Shown here: one piece after another, positions 6,361 through 11,278 of the stretch | How positions within the stretch are numbered: the stretch's first letter is position 1 | Layout: the number at the start of each line of letters is the position of its first letter | NCBI GenBank assembly: GCA_050251415.1 | Contig: JBFWMT010000070.1 | Coordinates: 1-11,278, forward strand | Length of the DNA: 11,278 nucleotides | Reading direction: 5' to 3' | Origin: UBA8514 sp050251415 | GTDB taxonomy: Bacteria; Bacillota; Clostridia; Lachnospirales; Anaerotignaceae | Program-made: the position numbers and the translations under genes | Notes under the pieces: model-generated | The model's database searches: none | Seen by the model: the letters and a program-made list of their open reading frames with translations, nothing else | What the model was told of the DNA's origin: nothing

Positions 6361-6585
6361 TTACTCTTTTTCCTTGTATTCAGCATCAATGTAGTTAGGT
6401 ACCTCTGGTATTATAAACACACAGGCAACATAAAGAATAATACTAGGAAAAATGGCTGTAAAAAATGTAAGCACTACCCATAACAACCTTATAAGTGTTA
6501 CATCAATATCAAAATACTCTGACATACCAACGCATACACCGGAAATTTTCTTGCCCTCTTCAACTCTATAAAGCTTTTTGTTCAT
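6361..6585 (-). CDS. PspC-domain membrane protein
   Basis: A 74-residue protein consisting almost entirely of one PspC domain (PF04024). The family pattern is clear: LYRVEEGKKISGVCVGMSEYF at about 5-25, then IDVTLIRLLWVVLTF and a second hydrophobic stretch ending VFIIPE at 56-61. In enterobacteria PspC is an inner-membrane part of the phage-shock envelope-stress response; in Firmicutes short stand-alone PspC proteins are common and their role is less defined. There is no PspA or PspB gene nearby. The ATG at 6583-6585 follows AAAGGG by 9 nt. It is the last gene of a three-gene operon, 23 nt behind the RadC gene. Confidence 0.87.
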   Translation of the reverse strand: MNKKLYRVEEGKKISGVCVGMSEYFDIDVTLIRLLWVVLTFFTAIFPSIILYVACVFIIPEVPNYIDAEYKEKE

Positions 6586-6608
6586 CTAAATCAACCCTTT
6601 CTCGTCTT

Positions 6609-7319
6609 CTAAACATCCTCTAAATTTTTAACCAAACCCTTATCAGACATACTAATGTACCCCTCACCCGCAACAATTATGTGGTCAGCCACCAAAATAT
6701 CTATCATATTAAGTGCTTTAATTATATTAATTGTAGTTTCCACATCACTACTTGTAGGTACAAGACTTCCTCCAGGATGGTTATGTGCCAATATAATGCT
6801 TCTAGCATTAAATTTAAGTGCCGACTCAACTACACTTCTTGTGTATACATGGGTTTCGTTTACAGTGCCCATACTTACCAATGCAGAACTTATAAGTCTG
6901 CTTTGAGCATCCAGACAAATTACATAAAAACATTCTCTTTTTTCATAGCTAAGTAAAAACTTGCAGTATTCCCCTGCAATATCAGAGCTATCAATAACTT
7001 TTCTGGGCTTCCACTTCTCTCCATTGTATCGCCGTATGAACTCGCTTACCAGTGCAAAAAAAACCGCCGTACCCTCGTTAACACCACATCTTCGCTCTAA
7101 ATCAGCGGCATCTGCATCAAATAGCATTGCAAGGCTACCATATTCATTAGTAAGCTTGTGTGCTTCCTCGTTGGTGTTTTTTCTTGGGTTTGTATAGTAC
7201 AAAAGCATCTCTAACAACTCATGTGTTTCCAATCCTTGTGCACCAGTTCTCTTCAACCTGTCACGCATTCGCTGCCTATGCCCCGAATGTATACCATTTT
7301 CTTTAACGCCCCCACTCAA
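6609..7319 (-). CDS. radC: RadC-family JAB/MPN-domain protein
   Basis: A 236-residue protein of the RadC (UPF0758) family. An N-terminal helix-hairpin-helix-like part (about 10-95) precedes a JAB/MPN metalloprotease-like domain (about 105-232). The metal motif is complete: E155 in GTVNETHVYTR, H179 and H181 in AHNHPGG, S185 and D192 in SLVPTSSD. Despite the name, the radC102 allele of E. coli was later traced to recG, and the function of this family is unsettled; a role in DNA metabolism is only suggested. The start is TTG at 7317-7319, which overlaps the TGA of the preceding gene (TTGA) and follows GAGG (7328-7331) by 8 nt; the next in-frame ATG (residue 18) would remove conserved N-terminal sequence. 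It lies in an operon with DUF402 and PspC genes. Confidence 0.9.
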   Translation of the reverse strand: MSGGVKENGIHSGHRQRMRDRLKRTGAQGLETHELLEMLLYYTNPRKNTNEEAHKLTNEYGSLAMLFDADAADLERRCGVNEGTAVFFALVSEFIRRYNGEKWKPRKVIDSSDIAGEYCKFLLSYEKRECFYVICLDAQSRLISSALVSMGTVNETHVYTRSVVESALKFNARSIILAHNHPGGSLVPTSSDVETTINIIKALNMIDILVADHIIVAGEGYISMSDKGLVKNLEDV

Positions 7320-7795
7320 CTGCTAAACCTCATTTCACTGCAAAGAAGGCCTTGTATGCCACTGTTGTATATAATATTCAGTAACTCGTCCAATATGCGT
7401 AAAGCTTTTTTAGCAAGCTCTTGTGTTATAAGGTTTCTGTCAAGTGCTTCGGCAATCTCTGCCAAATCTACAACCCTAACTCTTCCGTCTTCATATACGA
7501 TAACATCCGCAAGAAGGTCTGCAAATATGTAGCTATTTTCCTCTTTATCAAAAGTAACATCAACTATGTCACAATAGTAATACACCAAATTTCCATTTTT
7601 GTCTATAAACTTACTTATTTTGTAACCTTTTTTAAGATAATAGTAAGAATAACCACCTACAAAATCCCCACGTGGCTTAAGCGCATTCCATTTTGTTATT
7701 ATTTTATCTTCATCAGCCTCAAGCATAACATCGTCCTTCAAAAATACAGTTTCCTCTGGTATGAAGCGCTTTCTGTAAAGCTTAATACTGTCCAT
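7316..7795 (-). CDS. DUF402-domain protein, probable nucleotide phosphatase-like
   Basis: A 159-residue cytoplasmic protein of the DUF402 family (PF04167). The characteristic barrel segment is visible: YKISKFIDKNGNLVYYYCDIVDVTF at about 58-82, followed by FADLLADVIVYEDGRVRVVD at about 91-110, with acidic residues D76, D79, D93, D97 and D110 in positions typical of metal binding. A C-terminal helix (about 112-148) closes the domain. Characterised relatives include nucleoside tri- and diphosphatases and FomD, which hydrolyses a cytidylyl intermediate; the substrate here is unknown. The start follows AAGGGAG by 7 nt. It is the first gene of an operon and is translationally coupled to the RadC gene by a 4-nt overlap. 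Confidence 0.83.
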   Translation of the reverse strand: MDSIKLYRKRFIPEETVFLKDDVMLEADEDKIITKWNALKPRGDFVGGYSYYYLKKGYKISKFIDKNGNLVYYYCDIVDVTFDKEENSYIFADLLADVIVYEDGRVRVVDLAEIAEALDRNLITQELAKKALRILDELLNIIYNSGIQGLLCSEMRFSS

Positions 7796-7815
7796 GTTAT
7801 CACTCCCTTTGTATA

Positions 7816-7844
7816 ATAATAATACATAATATGCTTTTCTTCAA
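7816..7844 (-). promoter_or_regulatory. Possible promoter of the DUF402-radC-pspC operon
   Basis: On the minus strand TTGAAG (7839-7844) and TATTAT (7816-7821) are 17 bp apart. The predicted leader is very short, beginning close to the ribosome binding site. The stretch is repetitive (TATTATTATTATAC), so the exact -10 is uncertain. Confidence 0.4.
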
Positions 7845-7879
7845 GGAACAAATTAGCATTACAAACATTAGTTTTGTAC

Positions 7880-7908
7880 AAAAAAAGCCATCCTTTTTAC
7901 GGATGGCT
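7880..7908 (-). terminator. Intrinsic terminator after the Na/Pi cotransporter gene
   Basis: On the minus strand AGCCATCC (7901-7908) pairs perfectly with GGATGGCT (7886-7893) over 8 bp around a 7-nt loop, followed by a run of T to 7880. It starts 5 nt after the stop codon. Confidence 0.93.
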
Positions 7909-7913
7909 AAACT

Positions 7914-9683
7914 TTATTTACTCACTGCATATTTATCTTTATAGTAGTTATATGTAAATATATATTCTGGCGTAGGTTCGTTATGGAATTTATCTGTAAG
8001 CTTATGGGCATTTATCTCCCCTGTACCAATTTCAGAACTTTGTATAACATAAAGCGCAATGTTAGAGCAATGGTCAGATATTCTCTCAAAATTAGTAAGC
8101 AGTTCAAGGAAAGATATACCTGCGGGTACAGAACATCTTCCCTCCACAAGCCTTGCAATATGCTTGTCTTTAAGTTCAAAATGTATGTTATCAATAATTT
8201 CTTCCAACGGTTCAACCTTAAGTGCCTTGTCCAGTTGTCTTAAATCATAAGCCTCTACAGCCATATTTAGTATTTCCTTAACAGCATTGCTCATAGTATC
8301 AAACTCTTGCATAGCGTGTTCCGAAAAACTTATGCAATTTTCATAATTATACATTGCAACCTCTGCAATGTTAACTGCATGGTCGGATATTCGTTCAAAA
8401 TCACTTACACTGTGAAGCATCTCGGTTACAGCACTATTGTTTGCCTCACCAATATCTCTGGAGGTAAGTTTTACAAGATAGTTCCCCAAGGATGTTTCAA
8501 ACCTGTCCATAAGGTCTTCATCCTCGTTAAGCTTGTCCATTTTCTGCTGGTCAAAATCTTTAAGCAAGTTTGTTGCCCTAACAAAATTTTCGTAGGAAAG
8601 CTTAGCCATAGCCGTAATGATTTTTCTGCTTTGTTCAACAGCGAGGCTAGGTGTATTAAGCAAAAGGTCGTCTAAAAGGTCAAGTTCCCTTTCTCCTGTA
8701 GAAACATCCTTATCTGTAACAAACTTTTTCGAAGCCTTAATAAGCATATCAACAAAAGGCAAAAGAATAATAGTAGTACAAATGTTAAATAAGGTATGAA
8801 AATCGGCAATATTACCTCTTGTCATAGTGGAATCCCAGAATGAGAATTTAAGTACCAAATTAAGTCCATATATAACAACAAAGAAGATTACCATACCACA
8901 CAAATTAGCAAGAACATCAATAAATACCGCTCTCTTTGCAGCCTTCTTAGACCCTAATGAAGCAAGGATAACCGTAACGCATTTGCCGACATTTTGCCCC
9001 AGTATAATTGGCACTGAAGTAGAAAATGTAATTGCACCAGTGGATGCCAATGCCTGCAAAATACCCACCGATGCCGATGAGCTTTGAAGCACTGCTGTCA
9101 TTGTACATCCTAAAACAATGCCTAAAATAGGGTTTTTAAAATGCACAATAGCATCTGTAAACCAAGCGGCTTCCTTTAAAGGCGAAAGAGTTTTTTCCAT
9201 AGTGTTCATGCCAAAAAAAATCATGCCTAAACCTAGTAAAATGGTTCCAATATCCTTAGTTTTTTTCTTTTTGGAAAATACATACATTGCGGCACCAATA
9301 CCAATAAGTATAGGCCCAAAAGAAGATGGCTTTAATAAAGCAAAAAAAAGATTAGACCCATCAAGATCTCCCAAACGAAGAATTTGCGCAGTTACCGTAG
9401 TGCCAATGTTTGCACCCATAACAACTGGCACTGCATGTGAAAGTTTCATAATACCCGCATTTAACAAGCCTACAACCATAATAGTGGTAGCCGATGAACT
9501 TTGAATAACACCTGTAACGGCAGTGCCAAGAAGAACTCCTTTAAAGCGATTGCTGGTTATTTTTTCAAGCATGCTTTCAAGCCTGGCACCAGCTAGCTTT
9601 TCAAGTGCCGCACCAAGCACACTCATCCCAAAAAGGAACAGACCAATTCCTGCAAATAAAGGCAGAATACTTATTATGTTCAT
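7914..9683 (-). CDS. Na/Pi-cotransporter family protein with C-terminal PhoU domain
   Basis: A 589-residue membrane protein of the NptA/YjbB type. Two inverted Na_Pi_cotrans repeats (PF02690) fill about 1-315, each with the signature QSSSA: QSSSATT at 61-67 and QSSSAS at 200-205. The paired motifs GANIGTTVTA (90-99) and GQNVGKCVTV (229-238) follow them. Residues about 335-560 form a cytoplasmic helical PhoU-like domain with two copies of FERISDH, at 428-434 and 531-537, the acidic metal-binding motif of PhoU. Relatives move phosphate across the inner membrane, in E. coli YjbB outward; the direction here is unknown. The PhoU part suggests control by phosphate status. The start follows GGATGGGG by about 8 nt. 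It is a single gene with a promoter at 9739-9767 and its own terminator. Confidence 0.92.
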   Translation of the reverse strand: MNIISILPLFAGIGLFLFGMSVLGAALEKLAGARLESMLEKITSNRFKGVLLGTAVTGVIQSSSATTIMVVGLLNAGIMKLSHAVPVVMGANIGTTVTAQILRLGDLDGSNLFFALLKPSSFGPILIGIGAAMYVFSKKKKTKDIGTILLGLGMIFFGMNTMEKTLSPLKEAAWFTDAIVHFKNPILGIVLGCTMTAVLQSSSASVGILQALASTGAITFSTSVPIILGQNVGKCVTVILASLGSKKAAKRAVFIDVLANLCGMVIFFVVIYGLNLVLKFSFWDSTMTRGNIADFHTLFNICTTIILLPFVDMLIKASKKFVTDKDVSTGERELDLLDDLLLNTPSLAVEQSRKIITAMAKLSYENFVRATNLLKDFDQQKMDKLNEDEDLMDRFETSLGNYLVKLTSRDIGEANNSAVTEMLHSVSDFERISDHAVNIAEVAMYNYENCISFSEHAMQEFDTMSNAVKEILNMAVEAYDLRQLDKALKVEPLEEIIDNIHFELKDKHIARLVEGRCSVPAGISFLELLTNFERISDHCSNIALYVIQSSEIGTGEINAHKLTDKFHNEPTPEYIFTYNYYKDKYAVSK

Positions 9684-9738
9684 GTGTTATACCCCATCCA
9701 TTAGTTTATTTTACTCCCTTGTAAATTACTACGTTAAT

Positions 9739-9767
9739 AGTATAACATTTATTTTCAATTGCAACAA
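9739..9767 (-). promoter_or_regulatory. Predicted promoter of the Na/Pi cotransporter gene
   Basis: On the minus strand TTGTTG (9762-9767) and TATACT (9739-9744) are 17 bp apart, giving a leader of about 50 nt. The leader contains AAGGGAG followed by a four-codon frame (M-D-G-V-stop, 9687-9701) just before the real start, which may or may not be translated. Confidence 0.5.
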
Positions 9768-9889
9768 TTTATACTACCTCTAAAAAACGCCAAAATTAAA
9801 CAAGTAAATTGGATTGTGTTTATGTCATTTTTACATAGATTTTATATATTCTTTACATTATTCACTTTTATGTGCAATATGCAGTTGTC
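9768..9889. other. AT-rich spacer without recognisable feature
   Basis: I see no gene, RNA or convincing terminator here. The right part may still be the eroded 5' end of the dehydrogenase pseudogene, but no family-like residues can be read before about 9890. Confidence 0.4.
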
Positions 9890-10453
9890 CTTACTGAAGT
9901 ATTTAGCTATACTGTAAAACGAGAATTGATTACAAAATATTGAATCTTCAATCCCTATGTTACGCACGCTATTTATAACTATTGGAATGTCTTTTTTACT
10001 GTATAAGTTATTACTTCCAGTGCCAACGCTGATTCTGTGGCAGAACACAACATGGCAATGATTTTGGCACTTTCATCAAATTTGGTAGAAGCCGAGGTAT
10101 ATTTAACATAGAGCATGTGAAAAAGAAAAAACTTCTCTACTTGTAAACTGCGTACGTGATGGTATAATAAATGAGAAGGATTTAGCACATGCGCTAATAG
10201 TGGCATTATGGCAGGGGCTGGAATTGATGTATTTGTGTACGAACCACCCTATACCGACCATATACTTTTCACCGATCAAAATATTATTTGCTCACCTCAT
10301 AGTGCTGCCCAAATACGTGAAGCTTTAAAAATATGGCTAAACATTATGACCAAGTATGCTCTGCGGTTATGCGAGGTGAAAAAATGTTTCAACGTGGTAA
10401 ATCCAGATGTGCATAATCACCCGCTAAGGATGAAAAATAAGGAGGCTGACTAA
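9890..10453 (+). pseudogene. Decayed D-2-hydroxyacid dehydrogenase gene
   Basis: Fragments of an NAD-dependent D-isomer-specific 2-hydroxyacid dehydrogenase can be read in order but in different frames. A stretch from 10022 to the TAG at 10109-10111 gives ANADSVAEHNMAMILALSS, the family's SVAEH motif. From 10137, two frames over, comes LLVNCVRDGIINEKDLAHAL (family LVN-ARGG-V-E--L--AL). From 10193 the frame moves again to give AGAGIDVFVYEPP, then ICSPHSAAQIREA with the catalytic-histidine region. Near 10350-10380 a further frame reads AVMRGEKM before returning to NVVNPDVHNHP. Only about 30 nt separate the first two blocks, where intact genes encode roughly 100 residues including the GxGxxG NAD site, so there is a large internal deletion. 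Weak remnants (LKYLAI, NIE) lie at about 9895-9950. The last frame ends with TAA overlapping the YhcH start by one base. Non-functional as a dehydrogenase. Confidence 0.85.
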
Positions 10454-10914
10454 TGATTATAACTGACTTGGATAATGTAGATTTTTATGCACCAATATTA
10501 GGCAAAAATGCAGAAACAGCAATTAAGGCTTTAAAGGGAACTCCTTTTTTAACTCTTAATGAAGGAAGACATGAAGTAGACGGTGATGAAGTTTATTTTA
10601 TGGTAAATAAATACAATACTAAAGCGCCTGATGTTGCCCAATTTGAAACACATAAAAAATACATAGACATACAGTATATGGTGGAAGGGAATGAAATAAT
10701 ATATTGTGATTTAGCTTGTCATATGGAGAAAGACGGCGAATATATTATTGAAAAAGATAAGCAGCCATATATTAATGCACCTGGTACAATTGTTATACGA
10801 ATGCATCCTGCTAATATTGCTCTTCTTTTTCCTGAAGATGCGCATAAGGTTGGTTGCATGATTGGTAATAATAGTCACCCTGTATTTAAGGTTGTACTAA
10901 AAGTCAAAATTTAA
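10453..10914 (+). CDS. YhcH/YjgK/YiaL (DUF386) family protein
   Basis: A 153-residue cytoplasmic cupin-like protein of PF04074, the family of EbgC, YiaL and YhcH (NanQ), linked to sugar or sialic acid catabolism and in some members to interconversion of sugar forms. The typical metal-site motifs are present: FETHKKYIDIQY at 64-75 (E65, H67, Y70, D72) and LFPEDAHKVG at 125-134 (D129, H131), with the C-terminal strand VFKVVLKVKI. Length is normal. GGAGG at 10440-10444 lies 7-8 nt before the ATG, and the start overlaps the stop of the preceding dehydrogenase remnant by one base, so the two were once a translationally coupled pair. No clear promoter was seen, so it may be expressed from the old operon promoter or weakly. 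The substrate is unknown. Confidence 0.9.
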   Translation: MIITDLDNVDFYAPILGKNAETAIKALKGTPFLTLNEGRHEVDGDEVYFMVNKYNTKAPDVAQFETHKKYIDIQYMVEGNEIIYCDLACHMEKDGEYIIEKDKQPYINAPGTIVIRMHPANIALLFPEDAHKVGCMIGNNSHPVFKVVLKVKI

Positions 10915-10924
10915 TCTTTTAAAT

Positions 10925-10964
10925 AAGAAGATGAGATAAATTATTTGTCTCATCTTCTTTAATA
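10925..10964 (+). terminator. Terminator-like hairpin after the YhcH gene
   Basis: AAGAAGATGAGA (10925-10936) and TCTCATCTTCTT (10948-10959) pair perfectly over 12 bp around an 11-nt loop. The downstream stretch is TAATAGTTT rather than a solid T-run, so termination may rest on the strong stem. It separates the plus-strand unit from the convergent tRNA cluster. Confidence 0.7.
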
Positions 10965-11037
10965 GTTTAACGTAAAAAATTAGCTATATATGAACTTTTA
11001 AATCGTGTCTATACTGCAAGTTCGTAATTAAAACTAT

Positions 11038-11068
11038 AAAAAAGAACCATCTTCGCAGACAGTTCTTT
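11038..11068 (-). terminator. Intrinsic terminator of the tRNA cluster
   Basis: On the minus strand the arms 11057-11068 and 11041-11052 form a 12-bp stem with two G-U pairs closed by a GCGA tetraloop, and T residues continue to 11038. It begins 6 nt beyond the tRNA-Cys discriminator base. Confidence 0.88.
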
Positions 11069-11073
11069 AAAAG

Positions 11074-11144
11074 AGGCGCCACCCGGATTTGAACCGGGGG
11101 TAAGGGTGTTGCAGACCCGTGCCTTACCACTTGGCGATGGCGCC
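11074..11144 (-). tRNA. tRNA-Cys (GCA)
   Basis: On the minus strand the acceptor arms GGCGCCA and TGGCGCC pair over 7 bp, the D arm is GCC...GGC, and the T arm is CCCGG-TTCAAAT-CCGGG. The anticodon loop CTGCAAC gives anticodon GCA (plus-strand 11110-11112). The outermost anticodon-stem pair is a mismatch (C-T). The discriminator base is U and CCA is not encoded. Confidence 0.95.
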
Positions 11145-11162
11145 ATATTAAGTTACAAAAAG

Positions 11163-11234
11163 TGACCCAACCGGGAATCGAACCCGGGTTACAGCCGTGA
11201 AAGGGCCGTGTCTTAACCGCTTGACCATTGGGCC
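11163..11234 (-). tRNA. tRNA-Glu (TTC)
   Basis: Minus-strand acceptor arms GGCCCAA and TTGGGTC pair with one G-U. The T loop is TTCGATT in a CCGGG/CCCGG stem, and the anticodon loop CTTTCAC gives TTC (plus-strand 11199-11201). The discriminator base is A; CCA is not encoded. It lies 18 nt upstream of tRNA-Cys in the same cluster. Confidence 0.95.
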
Positions 11235-11253
11235 TTATCTAATTTAAAAAAAG

Positions 11254-11278
11254 CTCCCCGAGTAGGATTCGAACCTAC
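11254..11278 (-). tRNA. 3' end of a tRNA, probably tRNA-Asn (partial, cut by the window)
   Basis: The minus strand shows a T arm (GTAGG-TTCGAAT-CCTAC), the 3' acceptor strand TCGGGGA (11255-11261) and a G discriminator base. An acceptor of TCCCCGA with discriminator G fits Clostridia tRNA-Asn, but the anticodon lies outside the window. Confidence 0.7.

Noticed and set aside
8827..9504. Long plus-strand open frames opposite the Na/Pi cotransporter gene
   Set aside because: They mirror a strongly supported minus-strand gene and have no start signals or family features.
9842..10206. Open frames on the minus strand across 9842-10206
   Set aside because: They lie antisense to a recognisable dehydrogenase remnant, lack good ribosome binding sites and show no family-like sequence.
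10208..10453. The 81-codon open frame at 10208-10453 as an independent small gene
   Set aside because: It is the C-terminal piece of the dehydrogenase (GIDVF, SPHSAAQ, NVVNPDV); its ATG is internal to the AGAGIDVF motif and has no ribosome binding site.
11074..11278. tRNA genes as an attachment site for an integrated element
   Set aside because: No integrase gene and no repeated copy of a tRNA 3' end is present elsewhere in the window.

Overview
The window looks like an ordinary chromosomal segment of a low-GC Firmicute, most likely a member of Clostridia. Pointers are the AT-rich intergenic DNA, strong GGAGG-type ribosome binding sites, two TTG starts, an iron-dependent alcohol dehydrogenase typical of fermenters, and the families QueT, DUF402, RadC/JAB, PspC and YhcH. 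No phage, transposon, CRISPR array or defence system is visible. No clearly new multi-gene system was found; the interesting signals are regulatory.

Layout. At 170-1057 (+) is a cation diffusion facilitator, with its own promoter and three copies of a 9-bp repeat in the promoter/leader. It converges on a minus-strand block: trpS (2807-3808), then queT (2176-2709), then a secreted protein of unknown function (1122-2102). queT is preceded by a foldable leader that is a riboswitch candidate. The secreted protein starts at TTG and its ribosome binding site lies in a perfect hairpin. trpS is divergent from a DAHP synthase gene (3939-4967, +). Their predicted promoters share one palindromic -10 element, so tryptophan charging and the first step of aromatic amino acid synthesis may be coupled at initiation. 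An iron-containing alcohol dehydrogenase (5123-6301, +) follows as a single gene with a strong extended -10 promoter and a dyad just upstream.

A tight minus-strand operon runs DUF402 phosphatase-like gene (7316-7795), RadC/JAB gene (6609-7319), PspC gene (6361-6585). Upstream of it, also on the minus strand, is a Na/phosphate-cotransporter family gene with a PhoU domain (7914-9683) and its own terminator.

At about 9890-10453 (+) lies a decayed D-2-hydroxyacid dehydrogenase gene with frameshifts, stops and loss of the central NAD-binding part. Its last frame still overlaps the start of an intact YhcH-family gene (10453-10914), the relic of a former operon. The right end holds a minus-strand tRNA cluster, Asn (partial), Glu, Cys, ended by a clear intrinsic terminator.

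Most transcription units end in recognisable hairpin-plus-T terminators, and three convergent junctions (near 1060-1124, 6302-6360 and 10915-11074) separate opposing units.
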